Assembly: GCF_000818015.1 (NCBI RefSeq)
Contig: NZ_CP007511.1
Coordinates: forward strand, 3,668,501 to 3,732,500
Length of the DNA stretch: 64,000 bases
Reading direction: 5' to 3'
Origin: Stutzerimonas balearica DSM 6083
GTDB taxonomy: Bacteria; Pseudomonadota; Gammaproteobacteria; Pseudomonadales; Pseudomonadaceae
The notes under the pieces are model-generated. The model saw nothing but the letters and a program-made list of their open reading frames with translations. It had not been told where the DNA came from and did not search any database. Positions 1 to 9,224 of this stretch are shown here, in pieces (position 1 is the first letter of the stretch; the number at the start of each line of letters is the position of its first letter). The translations under genes and the position numbers were made by a program.

Positions 1-472
1 CCGTATTCGCGAGGAGGGCCTGACGGTCTATGGCTTCGGCGAGCAGAAGACGCCTTCGCCGTTCGTGTCGGCCTGCGACAAGTTCGTCTACACCGAGATC
101 CTTCGCCCCGACGCCAGAGCTGCCCAGGCACCGAGCGTGGAGAAGGCGGCCGCCGAAATCGCCCTGCCCGAGCCCAAGGCCGCCGCCGAACCGGCGCCCG
201 GCTCGCTCGAAGGCCAGCCGGTGCCGGTCGACTTCATTGCCAAGGTGCTCGATGACATTTCCGAGGAGGACGACTGGGTGCAGCTCGGCACGCTTGGGCA
301 GAACATCAGCAAGCTGCGCCCGGCGTTCGATCCGCGTCTGTACGGCTGCAAAAAGCTCAGCGACCTGATCCGCGCCCAACCCGGGCGCTTCGAGCTGGAA
401 GCGCGCGGCAGCGGCAGCAGCGGCGGCAAGGACCTGTACGTGAAGATCCGCAAGCCGGGCAAGGCTGGCTAG
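1..472 (+). CDS. NYN domain / OST-HTH (LOTUS) protein, 3' part only
   Basis: The reading frame is open from base 2, so the start lies upstream of the window. The first visible residues (TPSPFVSACDKFVYTEIL, about bases 50-103) look like the end of a NYN (PIN-like, LabA-type) nuclease domain. An Ala/Pro/Glu-rich linker of about 40 residues follows. The last 75 residues (from VDFIAKVLDDI to LYVKIRKPGKAG) match the OST-HTH/LOTUS fold, a winged-helix RNA-binding domain. Proteins of this build are thought to bind or cut RNA in the cytoplasm, but the substrate is unknown. The nuclease active-site acidic residues are outside the window, so activity cannot be judged. Confidence 0.75.
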   Translation, partial: RIREEGLTVYGFGEQKTPSPFVSACDKFVYTEILRPDARAAQAPSVEKAAAEIALPEPKAAAEPAPGSLEGQPVPVDFIAKVLDDISEEDDWVQLGTLGQNISKLRPAFDPRLYGCKKLSDLIRAQPGRFELEARGSGSSGGKDLYVKIRKPGKAG

Positions 473-577
473 CCCGGCCGGTGCGCCTAATGAAGCGTTG
501 CACATTTGCCTGATCGATCGGCGAACCTCGCCCGCCCGGTCTCTTCTAAGCACTACCAATGCACGGAGGAGAGATTC

Positions 578-958
578 ATGACCAAGCAGTTGCTGGCCGG
601 CTGGAGCCTGATGATCACCGCGCCCCTCGCCCTGGCGCAGACGCCGCAGCCGGAGGTGGTCACCCACCTCAACGGGCTGGACGTCGAGATCAGCCCGATG
701 GGCGTGCCGGCACAGACCGATGCCATCGCCGGCGAGTTGCTCGGCGTACGTGCCGTGAAAGTGATGAACAACACCGCCCAGCAGATCACCTGCGAATTCC
801 ACGTGCCGGCCGAGGCCCGCTCGGATACCTCCGCACCGCCGGTGTTCAGCGTCGCACCCAACACCCAGCGCACCGAGCGCGTCCCCGGCGACTATTCGCC
901 TGATCGGCCGTTCGCCGAAGTCACCTGCCGCTCCAGCGATGCACGCGGCGAACGCTGA
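578..958 (+). CDS. Small secreted protein of unknown function
   Basis: The 126-residue protein starts at an ATG with GGAGGAGAG just upstream. Residues 1-20 form a signal peptide ending ALALA before QTPQPE, so the mature protein is probably periplasmic. I do not recognise the mature part. It has two Cys residues (in ITCEFHV and VTCRSS) that could form a disulfide, and alternating hydrophobic residues that suggest a beta-sandwich. It lies 105 bases after the NYN gene on the same strand and probably has its own promoter. No function is assigned. Confidence 0.75.
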   Translation: MTKQLLAGWSLMITAPLALAQTPQPEVVTHLNGLDVEISPMGVPAQTDAIAGELLGVRAVKVMNNTAQQITCEFHVPAEARSDTSAPPVFSVAPNTQRTERVPGDYSPDRPFAEVTCRSSDARGER

Positions 959-1027
959 CGCGCCGCACACCTACCTGAACGAAGAGGCCGCACATCGGTG
1001 CGGCCTCCTGGTGATGCTGCAGCCACC

Positions 1028-1357
1028 TCAGGCGGCCATGCGCTCACACTCTTGCGCGCAACGTCGACACGCCTCGGCGCACTGGCGACAGTGCTCGGCC
1101 TCGTGCTTGCCACATTCCTCGGCGCAGGCGCGACAGACCTCTGCGCACAGTTTGCAGAAGGCCGCGGCGTAAGCGCTGTCGCGGGTCATCAGGCAGGCCG
1201 CCATGGCGCAGATGTCGGCGCAATCGCGGTCGAGTTCGATGCAGCGCGCCATCATCTTCACGTCATCCTCGCGCAGGCACGACGCCGCGCAGGTTTCGCA
1301 AGCCATGGCGCAGTTGGAACAGGCTTCGATGCAGGCCTGGTATCGGCTGTTGAGCAT
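1028..1357 (-). CDS. Four-helix-bundle copper storage protein (Csp3-like, DUF326)
   Basis: This 109-residue protein has 20 cysteines, at residues 9, 13, 16, 20, 23, 27, 39, 46, 50, 55, 68, 71, 75, 78, 82, 90, 93, 97, 100 and 104. Most are spaced CxxxC or CxxC, so they line the inside of a four-helix bundle. That is the pattern of the Csp copper storage proteins, which hold many Cu(I) ions per monomer. No Tat or Sec signal is present, so it fits the cytosolic Csp3 branch. It would sequester Cu(I), complementing CopZ, CopA and CueR at 5.8-8.9 kb. The start has GGGAGG a few bases upstream. Family assignment is firm; in vivo copper storage is inferred. Confidence 0.9.
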   Translation of the reverse strand: MLNSRYQACIEACSNCAMACETCAASCLREDDVKMMARCIELDRDCADICAMAACLMTRDSAYAAAFCKLCAEVCRACAEECGKHEAEHCRQCAEACRRCAQECERMAA

Positions 1358-1387
1358 GGGGACCTCCCTCGTGTCGTTAGGCCATCG

Positions 1388-1418
1388 GGCGGCGCCACGC
1401 CGTGGCGTCAGCGCCGCC
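1388..1418 (-). other. GC-rich hairpin in the leader of the copper storage gene
   Basis: The arms GGCGGCGCCAC (1388-1398) and the GTGGCG...CCGCC segment on the other side can fold into a long, slightly bulged stem about 35 bases upstream of the Csp start codon on the minus strand. There is no T-run. I see no CueR-type box here. It may affect leader stability or be chance pairing in GC-rich DNA. Confidence 0.3.
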
Positions 1419-1549
1419 CCTCATGACTAGGGGCAGGGCTCCCGATGCAAAGTTCAGCCCGATCGACCGAGCGGCGCCCATGGCCGCCGCGCTGCCACGC
1501 CATGCAGCCGTTACAATGGCGGCTCGTCCCGCCAGCCCGCCTCACCGCC

Positions 1550-2152
1550 ATGCCCTTTACCCTCGCCGGCCCCTGCGAATATCAGGAGCTGATCAACAAG
1601 AGCCGCTTTCTGGTGAAGGCGGCACCGATCCAGACGCCCGAGCAGGCGCAGACGTTTCTCCAGTCCGTCGCCGACCCCAGCGCCACGCACAACTGCTGGG
1701 CCTGGAAGATCGGCCAGCAGTATCGCTTCAGCGACGACGGCGAACCCGGCGGCACCGCCGGACGGCCGATGCTCAGCGCCATCGAGGGCCAGGATTGCGA
1801 TCGGGTCGTGGTGGTGGTGACACGCTGGTTCGGCGGCATCAAGCTCGGCACCGGCGGGCTGGCCCGCGCCTACGGCGGCACGGCGGCCAGGTGCCTGCAG
1901 CAAGCGGCGCGCATCGAGCTGGTGGCGCGTCGGCAAGCCAGCACGCATCTGCGCTTTGCCGAGCTGGCCCTGGTCAAGGCGCGCCTTGGCGAGTTCGAGG
2001 CGCTGCTCGAGCACGAAACCTTCGATGCCGAAGGCGCCACGCTCGCGCTTGCCCTTCCGGCCGGCCAGATCGCTGCGCTGGAGAAGCTGCTGGCCGATGT
2101 CAGCCGCGGCCGCAGCACGCTGCAGCTCAAGGATGACCCACAGATTTTGTGA
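1550..2152 (+). CDS. yigZ: YigZ/IMPACT family protein
   Basis: The 200-residue protein is close to the E. coli YigZ length. It has the family hallmarks: NKSRFL near residue 16, RFSDDGEPGGTAGRPML near residue 60, and VVVTRWFGGIKLGTGGLAR near residue 85 (UPF0029 N-terminal domain). A short C-terminal ferredoxin-like domain follows. The family resembles eukaryotic IMPACT and a nucleic-acid-binding role has been proposed, but the cellular job is not settled. The ATG at 1550 is preferred because homologues begin just before the xFTLAGPCEY-type segment; upstream in-frame sequence is low-complexity Arg/Pro text. Confidence 0.9.
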   Translation: MPFTLAGPCEYQELINKSRFLVKAAPIQTPEQAQTFLQSVADPSATHNCWAWKIGQQYRFSDDGEPGGTAGRPMLSAIEGQDCDRVVVVVTRWFGGIKLGTGGLARAYGGTAARCLQQAARIELVARRQASTHLRFAELALVKARLGEFEALLEHETFDAEGATLALALPAGQIAALEKLLADVSRGRSTLQLKDDPQIL

Positions 2153-2159
2153 GCGGCGC

Positions 2160-2168
2160 TGTGGATAA
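2160..2168 (-). promoter_or_regulatory. Perfect DnaA box 1
   Basis: TGTGGATAA on the plus strand is TTATCCACA on the minus strand, the consensus DnaA box. It begins 8 bases after the yigZ stop codon. A single 9-mer can arise by chance, but a second perfect copy lies 212 bases away in the same gap. Confidence 0.6.
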
Positions 2169-2371
2169 CCTTTGGACGCCTTGCTGGACGACCGAGCCGG
2201 CGCGGCTTCCGGCCAACTGGCCATTTTTTGCGCAAATGCGACCGGACATTTCTCTTTTGAACACAACTCGCTGATTTAGCTGAATTTTTCATCGGTCAGC
2301 AGTGCCATCAAGCAGCCATCACACTGGAGTGACACTGACCGCTGTTTATGCCCGTTTTTCGTGGAAAAAGT

Positions 2372-2380
2372 TGTGGATAA
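2372..2380 (-). promoter_or_regulatory. Perfect DnaA box 2
   Basis: This is a second TGTGGATAA in the same orientation as box 1, inside the AT-rich part of the gap. A weaker TTATCCAGC lies 14 bases downstream in the opposite orientation. Possible roles are DnaA titration or DnaA control of the deaminase gene. Confidence 0.6.
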
Positions 2381-2522
2381 AACTGGGAGTAATTTATCCA
2401 GCCCACAGCGCACGCGGCCTTCGCTCAACTGTATGAAAAATGACCAGCCGGCGCCGAGCGCGTTCCAGAGCACGACCGCGGCCCCGCCACCCGGCATATC
2501 CCTGGTCCGGCAGGCTGGCTAG

Positions 2523-3503
<981 letters not shown>

Positions 3504-3590
3504 CGCAGGCACCGGCATGACCCTGGTCAAGCCTGGCCGCCCGCAACCGGCCTATGGTGGCGGGCGGATACAGTCGAGAGGGTCATTGCC

Positions 3591-3752
3591 ATGAACATCT
3601 TCATTCGCCCGGCCCGCCCGGGTGACAACCGCTGGCAGGTCGGCCTCGATTCGCAGCGGGTGAGCTTTCGCAGTGAAGCCGAGGCCCGCCGCTTCGTCGC
3701 CACCCTGCAGCGCCGAATCGCCGAGCCGCACGCCCTGCCCAAGGCAGGCTGA
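3591..3752 (+). CDS. Small basic protein, 53 residues, unknown function
   Basis: The frame from the ATG at 3591 codes for 53 residues beginning MNIFIRPARPGDNRWQV, with TCGAGAGGG a few bases upstream as a weak ribosome site. The pattern RPGDNRWQVGLDSQRVSF then SEAEARRFVATLQRR suggests a tiny beta-beta-alpha fold, as seen in other short uncharacterised Pseudomonas proteins. It ends 5 bases before the stop of the convergent MFS gene. It has normal codon use for this genome and is probably real, but its function is unknown. Confidence 0.6.
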   Translation: MNIFIRPARPGDNRWQVGLDSQRVSFRSEAEARRFVATLQRRIAEPHALPKAG

Positions 3753-3757
3753 AGGCG

Positions 3758-4930
3758 CTAGCGGGTTTCCGCGCGCGCCGTGCCGTAGGCGACGCCCGAA
3801 GCCAGCAAGCCACAGCCGGCGATGATCGCGGCCATAGGCACGGCGGTGCCGTTGTGCAGCGCACCGACGGCAGTAGCCGCGCTGGCCGCGATGGTGAATT
3901 GCAGGCTGCCGAGCAGCGCCGAGGCGCTGCCGGCGTTGGCCCGCTGGTCGGCCATGGCGCAGGCGGTCGCGTTCGGCAGCAAGCAGCCAAGCGATGCCAC
4001 GCAGCCGAACAGCGGAATCAGCAAGGGCCAGAGCGCGGCCGGGCGCGCCGCCGCGATGCCCAGCAGGACCAGCGCGCTGGCGAAGTAGAACCAGACCCAG
4101 CGCCGCACCCAGAACTCCGGGCCGCGCCAGCGCATCAAGCGTACGTTGACCTGCGCCATCAGGATGAAGCCCGCCGCATTGATGCCAAAGAACCAGCCAT
4201 AGTGCTCGGCGGGCACGCCGTACAGTTCGATGAAGACGAACGGCGAACCGGCGATGTAGGCGAACATCCCGCCCATGCACAGCCCGCCGGTCAGCGCATG
4301 CCCAATGAAGAAGCGATCGCCGAACAGCCCGCGGTACTTGCCCAGCGCGCCGCCGATCGGTGCCGGCGCCTGGTCGGCCGGAAAGGTCTCGGGCAGGACC
4401 CGCAGCACCGCGAGCAGACAGGTCGCACCGAACAGCGTCAGCACGACGAAGATCGCCTGCCAGCCAAAGCTGGCCAGCAACGCCCCGCCCGCAACCGGCG
4501 CCAGGATGGGTGCCAGCCCCATCACCAGCATCAGCTGGGAAAACACCTTCGCGCTGGCCAGCGGATCGCAGAGGTCACGCACCACCGCGCGCGAGATCAC
4601 CATGCCGGCGCAGCCACCGAGCGCCTGGACGAAGCGCGCGGCGATCAGCCATTCGAGCGAAGGCGCCAGGGTCGCGGCCAACGAGGCCAGCGTGAAGAGC
4701 GCAACGCCGGCCAGCAGCGGTCGGCGCCGGCCGTAGCGGTCGGCCAGCGGGCCGTAGATCAGTTGGCCAAGCGCCAGGCCGACGAAGTAGGCCGCCAGCG
4801 ACAGCTGCACCTGCTCGACCTCGGTGCCGAAGGCGTGCGCCAGCGCCGGAAAGGCCGGCAGGTACATGTCGATGGCCATCGGGCCGAAGGCGCTGAGCGC
4901 GCCCAGTATCAGGAGCATTGGCAGAGGCAT
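3758..4930 (-). CDS. Bcr/CflA family drug efflux transporter (MFS)
   Basis: The 390-residue inner-membrane protein has about 12 hydrophobic segments. It opens with SAFGPMAIDMYLPAFPAL, the N-terminal signature of the Bcr/CflA (DHA1) drug:proton antiporters. The MFS loop motif GPLADRYGRRRPLL is present between segments 2 and 3. It would export a toxic compound; the substrate cannot be told from sequence. The ATG at 4930 is chosen because it lies directly before the first membrane segment; an in-frame start at 4981 would add 17 polar residues. It is divergent from a TetR regulator at 5112, the usual arrangement for a repressed pump. Confidence 0.88.
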   Translation of the reverse strand: MPLPMLLILGALSAFGPMAIDMYLPAFPALAHAFGTEVEQVQLSLAAYFVGLALGQLIYGPLADRYGRRRPLLAGVALFTLASLAATLAPSLEWLIAARFVQALGGCAGMVISRAVVRDLCDPLASAKVFSQLMLVMGLAPILAPVAGGALLASFGWQAIFVVLTLFGATCLLAVLRVLPETFPADQAPAPIGGALGKYRGLFGDRFFIGHALTGGLCMGGMFAYIAGSPFVFIELYGVPAEHYGWFFGINAAGFILMAQVNVRLMRWRGPEFWVRRWVWFYFASALVLLGIAAARPAALWPLLIPLFGCVASLGCLLPNATACAMADQRANAGSASALLGSLQFTIAASAATAVGALHNGTAVPMAAIIAGCGLLASGVAYGTARAETR

Positions 4931-5007
4931 CGCACACTCGTCAGGCAGGAACGGATCGGCGTGCGTCGAGAACTGGCGCACAGACGTTTACACAAGCGCA
5001 AGATGCT

Positions 5008-5032
5008 GTTACATACACCGCCGATTGTAAAC
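5008..5032. promoter_or_regulatory. Candidate operator for the TetR-family regulator
   Basis: The segment has half-sites GTTACATAC and GATTGTAAAC facing each other across a short GC spacer in the divergent intergenic region. The TTACAT/TGTAAA core resembles operators of AcrR/TtgR-type repressors. Its place, between the pump gene start (4930) and the regulator start (5112), suits control of both genes. Confidence 0.5.
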
Positions 5033-5111
5033 CTGCAGAACGACAGACCGCCGGATACCCTCGACGACCGCTCACGGTCCAAGGGACCGGCACAGCTGTC
5101 CGGAGACGTCG

Positions 5112-5759
5112 ATGCGTCGCACCAAAGAAGACGCCGAGAAAACCCGCCTGGCCATCCTTGACTCGGCCGAGCGCCTGTTCCTCGAACGGGGCGTGGCACA
5201 GACCAGCCTGGACCAGATCGCCCGCGAGGCAGGCGTCACGCGCGGCGCGGTCTACTGGCACTTCCAGAACAAGGCCCACCTGTTCCACGAGATGCTCGAC
5301 CAGGTGCGCCTGCCCCCCGAGCAGATGGCTGAGCGCCTGGGCAGCTGCGGCCAGCGCGACCCGGTGGATGCGCTGCGCGTGCTGCGCGAGCTGTTCTGCG
5401 AGGGCCTCAATGCGCTGGGCAACAACCCGCAGAAGCGCCGGGTGTTCACCATCCTGCTGCACCGCTGCGAATTCACCGAGGAGCTGCGCGACGCCCAGGA
5501 GCGCCACGAGGCATTCATCAACCAGTTCATCGAACTCTGCGAGGCGCTGTTCGGCAAGGCGGCGGACTACCTGTTGCCGGGTGTCACGCCGCGCCTGGCG
5601 GCGCGCTCGCTGCATGCGATGATCGTCGGCCTGTTCAGCGACTGGACCCGTGACAACAGCCTGTTCGACCCGATCGGCGACACCGCGGCCCTGGTCGACC
5701 CGCTCTTTCGCGGGCTGATCCGCGACTGGCAGGCGCTCGCCGCAGGCAGCGACAGTTGA
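5112..5759 (+). CDS. TetR/AcrR family transcriptional regulator (TtgR/AcrR-like)
   Basis: The 215-residue protein begins RRTKEDAEKTRLAILDSA, then has the helix-turn-helix segment LDQIAREAGVTRGAVYWHF at about residues 33-52, typical of AcrR and TtgR. The C-terminal ligand domain is all-helical and includes RRVFTILLHRCEFTEEL, as in AcrR-type proteins. It probably represses the divergent Bcr/CflA pump and itself until an inducer binds. Linkage of a TtgR-like protein to a Bcr/CflA pump rather than an RND pump is worth noting. The target is inferred from position. Confidence 0.9.
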   Translation: MRRTKEDAEKTRLAILDSAERLFLERGVAQTSLDQIAREAGVTRGAVYWHFQNKAHLFHEMLDQVRLPPEQMAERLGSCGQRDPVDALRVLRELFCEGLNALGNNPQKRRVFTILLHRCEFTEELRDAQERHEAFINQFIELCEALFGKAADYLLPGVTPRLAARSLHAMIVGLFSDWTRDNSLFDPIGDTAALVDPLFRGLIRDWQALAAGSDS

Positions 5760-5777
5760 GGCGTGGCCGCCGGCACC

Positions 5778-5969
5778 TCAGCGCACCTGGTAGCCCTCTT
5801 CCTCGATCGCCGCGCGGATCTGCTGCTCGCTCGGCGCACCCTCGACCCTGACCGTGCCGGCGGCGAGGTCGACCTCGACGCGGGCCTGCGGATCGAGTGC
5901 CTGGATCGCCTGGGTCACCGCGCGCTCGCAGTGCGCGCAGGTCATTCCCGTCACATTGAATACGTGCAT
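5778..5969 (-). CDS. copZ: Copper chaperone CopZ (heavy-metal-associated domain)
   Basis: The 63-residue single HMA domain has the Cu(I)-binding motif GMTCAHC (residues 8-14). It would carry Cu(I) in the cytoplasm to the CopA ATPase. It reads away from copA, and the 141-base gap between the two starts carries two CueR-type boxes, so both genes are probably copper-induced. ATG is preceded by GGGAGGTGTCCG. Confidence 0.92.
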   Translation of the reverse strand: MHVFNVTGMTCAHCERAVTQAIQALDPQARVEVDLAAGTVRVEGAPSEQQIRAAIEEEGYQVR

Positions 5970-6005
5970 CGGACACCTCCCGTTCGGTTGCGTCCGACGA
6001 TTGTC

Positions 6006-6028
6006 GACCTTGCCCCCCTGGCAAGGTC
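6006..6028 (-). promoter_or_regulatory. CueR-type operator/promoter for copZ
   Basis: GACCTTGCC (6006-6014) and GGCAAGGTC (6020-6028) are perfect inverted repeats with a 5-base centre. On the minus strand TTGACC (6030-6025) forms the -35 element overlapping the repeat. This is the layout of MerR-family promoters read by CueR, placed about 40-60 bases before the copZ start. Confidence 0.8.
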
Positions 6029-6053
6029 AACTGCGCCGTTATGCCACCCGGGG

Positions 6054-6085
6054 CTTGACCTTGCCACAGGGTTAAGGTCGAAGCT
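6054..6085 (+). promoter_or_regulatory. CueR-type operator/promoter for copA
   Basis: TTGACC at 6055-6060 is a -35 element fused to the inverted repeat ACCTTGCC / GTTAAGGT (6058-6078). A weak -10 would follow after a long spacer of about 19 bases, as in other MerR-family promoters. It is 26 bases upstream of the copA ATG, so the leader would be very short. Confidence 0.78.
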
Positions 6086-6110
6086 CTAGCTGTCGACTCG
6101 GGAGGTCCAC

Positions 6111-8522
6111 ATGAGCCAGACCCTATACACCCTGCCGGTCATCGGCATGACCTGCGCCAGTTGCGCCGGGCGCATCGAACGCGCCCTGCGCAAGGTACCG
6201 GGAGTGCGCGCAGCGAACGTCAACCTGGCCAACGAGCAGGCACTGGTCGAATCGGAATCCGCCTCGCTCGAACAGCTGGTCCAGGCCGTCGACAAGGCCG
6301 GCTACGCGGTCGCACAAGCCGACCACGAGCTGAGCCTTGGCGACATGACCTGCGCCAGCTGCGTCGGGCGCGTCGAGCGCGCCCTGCTCAAGGTGCCAGG
6401 TGTGCTGAGCGCCACGGTCAACCTGGCGAGCGAGCGCGCGCAGGTGCGCAGCATTGCCTCGCTCGACCCTCAGCAGCTGATCCAGGCGGTCAGCGCGGCG
6501 GGCTATCAGGCTGCACTGACGAGCGCCGAACGGCCCGACCCACAGGCGGCGGAACGGCGGCTGCAGCGCGAGCGTCTGGCAGTGATCGCGGCGCTGCTGC
6601 TGGCCGCACCGCTGGTGATCCCGATGTTCGCCGACCTCTTCGGCCAGCACTGGATGCTCCCACCTTGGCTGCAGTTCCTGCTCGCCACGCCGGTGCAGTT
6701 CGTGCTCGGTGCGCGCTTCTATGTCGCCGGCTGGAAGGCCGTGCGCGCCGGAGCCGGCAACATGGACCTGCTGGTCGCCCTCGGTACCAGCGCCGGTTAC
6801 GGACTGAGCCTGTACCAGTGGTGGATCGCGCCGGCCGGGCAGATGCCGCACCTGTATTTCGAGGCATCGGCCGTAGTGATCGCGCTGGTGCTGCTCGGCA
6901 AGTACCTCGAGAGCCGCGCCAAGCGCCAGACCAGCGCGGCCATCCGCGCGCTCGAGGCGCTGCGCCCGGAACGCGCCCGGCGCCTGGTCGACGGCCATGA
7001 GGAAGACGTGGCGATCACGGCCCTGAGCCTGGGCGACATCGTCGTGGTGAAGCCGGGCGAGCGCTTTCCAGTGGACGGCGAAGTCATCGACGGCAACAGC
7101 CAGGCCGATGAAGCGCTGATCAGCGGCGAGAGTCTGCCGGTGGACAAGCAGCCGGGCGATCGCATCACCGGCGGGGCGATCAACGGCGACGGCCGCCTGC
7201 TGGTCCGGGCAACCGCGCTCGGCGGCGAAACGGTCCTGGCGCGCATCATTCGCCTGGTCGAGGATGCCCAGGCCGCCAAGGCACCGATCCAGAAGCTGGT
7301 CGACCGGGTCAGCCAGATCTTTGTCCCGGCGGTACTGCTCATCGCCCTGGCTACCCTGGCCGGCTGGCTACTGGCCGGAGCGGCACTGGAGACCGCGCTG
7401 ATCAACGCCGTGGCGGTGCTGGTCATCGCCTGCCCCTGCGCCCTCGGCCTGGCGACACCCGCGGCGATCATGGCCGGCACCGGCGTCGCCGCGCGTCACG
7501 GCATCCTGATCAAGGACGCCGAGGCGCTCGAAGTCGCCCATGCGGTGAATGCCGTGGCGTTCGACAAGACGGGCACGCTGACGTCCGGCAAGCCGGAGAT
7601 CGTTCATCTCCTGGCCGCCGAGGGCGACGAACACCAGGCGCTGCGGCTGGCCGGTGCGCTGCAGCGCGGCAGCGAGCACCCGCTGGCACGCGCGGTGCTC
7701 GAGCGCAGCGCCGCACTGGACATCACGCTGCCCGACGTCGAGGCCAGCCAGGCGCTTGCCGGGCGCGGCATCGCCGGGCGCCTGGAGGGCCGCGAACTGG
7801 CGCTGGGCAATCGCCGCCTGCTCGACGAGAGCGGGCTGGATGCCGGTGCGCTGGCCGATGCCGCGCGCCGCTGGGAGGACGAGGGGCGTACCCTGTCCTG
7901 GCTGCTGGAACGTGCTCCGGTGCCACGGGTGCTGGCGCTGTTCGCCTTTGGCGACAGCCTCAAGGAGGGCGCGAGCGCGGCGATCGCCGCGCTGCACGGC
8001 CGGCGCATCCAAAGCCACCTGATCACCGGCGACAATCGCGGCAGCGCGCGGGTCGTCGCCGAGGCGTTGGGCATCGACGATGTACATGCCGAAGTGCTGC
8101 CGGCGGACAAGGCCGCCACCGTCGCCGCGCTGAAGCGCGACGGCGCCACCGTGGCCATGGTCGGCGACGGCATCAATGACGCACCGGCGCTGGCCGCGGC
8201 GGATGTCGGCATCGCCATGGGCGGCGGCACCGACGTGGCGATGCACGCCGCCGGAATTACGCTCATGCGCGGCGACCCGCGACTGGTGCCGGCGGCGCTG
8301 GACATCAGCCGACGGACCTATCGCAAGATCCAGCAGAACCTGTTCTGGGCCTTTGTCTACAACCTGATCGGCATCCCCCTGGCGGCGCTTGGCTTTCTCA
8401 GCCCGGTGGTGGCCGGCGCGGCGATGGCGATGTCCAGCGTCAGCGTGATCAGCAATGCCCTGCTGCTCAAGCGCTGGCAGCCGGACACCCATACAACCGG
8501 GGATCGGAGGGAGCAGCCATGA
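6111..8522 (+). CDS. copA: Cu(I)-exporting P1B-type ATPase CopA
   Basis: The 803-residue inner-membrane pump has two N-terminal HMA domains with CASC at residues 15-18 and 81-84. The membrane metal site is CPC at 441-443 ([14 protein letters not shown]). The phosphorylation site is D485 in DKTGTLT, the HP motif of P1B ATPases is H523-P524 (SEHPLARAV), and the hinge is [10 protein letters not shown] at 685. It exports cytosolic Cu(I) to the periplasm using ATP, loaded by CopZ. ATG follows GGGAGGTCCAC. The last codons overlap cueR by four bases (ATGA), so the pump and its regulator are co-transcribed. Confidence 0.96.
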   Translation: MSQTLYTLPVIGMTCASCAGRIERALRKVPGVRAANVNLANEQALVESESASLEQLVQAVDKAGYAVAQADHELSLGDMTCASCVGRVERALLKVPGVLSATVNLASERAQVRSIASLDPQQLIQAVSAAGYQAALTSAERPDPQAAERRLQRERLAVIAALLLAAPLVIPMFADLFGQHWMLPPWLQFLLATPVQFVLGARFYVAGWKAVRAGAGNMDLLVALGTSAGYGLSLYQWWIAPAGQMPHLYFEASAVVIALVLLGKYLESRAKRQTSAAIRALEALRPERARRLVDGHEEDVAITALSLGDIVVVKPGERFPVDGEVIDGNSQADEALISGESLPVDKQPGDRITGGAINGDGRLLVRATALGGETVLARIIRLVEDAQAAKAPIQKLVDRVSQIFVPAVLLIALATLAGWLLAGAALETALINAVAVLVIACPCALGLATPAAIMAGTGVAARHGILIKDAEALEVAHAVNAVAFDKTGTLTSGKPEIVHLLAAEGDEHQALRLAGALQRGSEHPLARAVLERSAALDITLPDVEASQALAGRGIAGRLEGRELALGNRRLLDESGLDAGALADAARRWEDEGRTLSWLLERAPVPRVLALFAFGDSLKEGASAAIAALHGRRIQSHLITGDNRGSARVVAEALGIDDVHAEVLPADKAATVAALKRDGATVAMVGDGINDAPALAAADVGIAMGGGTDVAMHAAGITLMRGDPRLVPAALDISRRTYRKIQQNLFWAFVYNLIGIPLAALGFLSPVVAGAAMAMSSVSVISNALLLKRWQPDTHTTGDRREQP

Positions 8523-8923
8523 ATATCGGCCAGGCCGCCAGCCGCAGCGGGCTGTCGGCAAAGATGATCCGCTATTACGAGTCGATCGGGCTGATTGCCC
8601 CGGCCGGGCGCGGCGCCAATGGCTACCGCCGCTACAGCGAGGACGACCTGCATCGCCTGGCGTTCATCAAGCGCTCGCGCGACCTGGGCTTCTCGCTGGA
8701 GGAGGTCGGCCGGTTGCTGACCCTGTGGCAGGATCGCCAGCGCGCCAGCGCCGACGTCAAGGCGCTGGCCGGTGCGCATATCGAGACGCTGAACCAGCGC
8801 ATCGCCGAACTGGTGTCACTGCGCGACACCCTGCAGAACCTGGTCGACCACTGTTCGGGTGACGAGCGCCCCGACTGCCCGATCCTGAGCGAACTGGAGT
8901 CGGGCGGTTGCTGTGATCGCTGA
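8519..8923 (+). CDS. cueR: Copper-responsive regulator CueR (MerR family)
   Basis: The 134-residue MerR protein has an N-terminal winged helix ([20 protein letters not shown]), a dimer helix, and the CueR metal loop with C112 and C120 (CSGDERPDC). Ser77 at the start of the dimer helix is the hallmark of sensors for singly charged metals. An extra CC lies at 131-132. It would activate copA and copZ through the two boxes at 6.0 kb when Cu(I) binds. It overlaps copA by ATGA. Gold or silver sensing is possible, but the CopA/CopZ setting favours copper. Confidence 0.95.
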   Translation: MNIGQAASRSGLSAKMIRYYESIGLIAPAGRGANGYRRYSEDDLHRLAFIKRSRDLGFSLEEVGRLLTLWQDRQRASADVKALAGAHIETLNQRIAELVSLRDTLQNLVDHCSGDERPDCPILSELESGGCCDR

Positions 8924-8928
8924 GCAGC

Positions 8929-9129
8929 TCAGGAGCTGCGCTGCCGCCCCGTCCACAGCAACAGCACGATCAAGGCGCTGAGCACGCTGAGTTCGAGCAT
9001 CAGCGGGGCATTGATCAACTGGTAGACCCAGCTGCGTTCGAGGTTGAGCGCAAAGGCGGCCCCGAACAGCAACGCCAGCGAGCCCAGGAAGACGGCCGTC
9101 CCCTGGAGGAATCCTTTGAACTGTTTCAT
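8929..9129 (-). CDS. Small two-helix membrane protein of unknown function
   Basis: The 66-residue protein has two hydrophobic stretches (about residues 9-28 and 38-60) separated by LERSWVYQ, and a basic C-terminus (TGRQRSS). It is probably an inner-membrane protein. It converges on cueR with only 5 bases between the stops. No family is recognised, and a link to copper is only positional. Confidence 0.6.
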   Translation of the reverse strand: MKQFKGFLQGTAVFLGSLALLFGAAFALNLERSWVYQLINAPLMLELSVLSALIVLLLWTGRQRSS

Positions 9130-9224
9130 GCGCGCGACTCCGTGCGACGGTTCGACATGACTGCTGGCATGTTGAACCTGCCCGGCGAAAACGGTTCCGC
9201 CGGGCGCACCGCGCAGGGGCTGCG

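Noticed and set aside
2276..2497. Possible 73-codon minus-strand gene in the DnaA-box gap
   Set aside because: No good ribosome site, no family resemblance and irregular codon use; the region looks regulatory.
3854..5161. Long plus-strand open frame (435 codons) opposite the MFS transporter gene
   Set aside because: It is antisense to a clear Bcr/CflA gene, is rich in Arg/Gln/His as expected from GC-rich shadow frames, and has no recognisable domain.
9181..9204. Terminator upstream of the ferritin gene region
   Set aside because: CCCGGCG/CGCCGGG can pair, but the loop is 10 bases, there is no T-run, and it lies at the 3' end of the ferritin gene in very GC-rich DNA; too weak to annotate.
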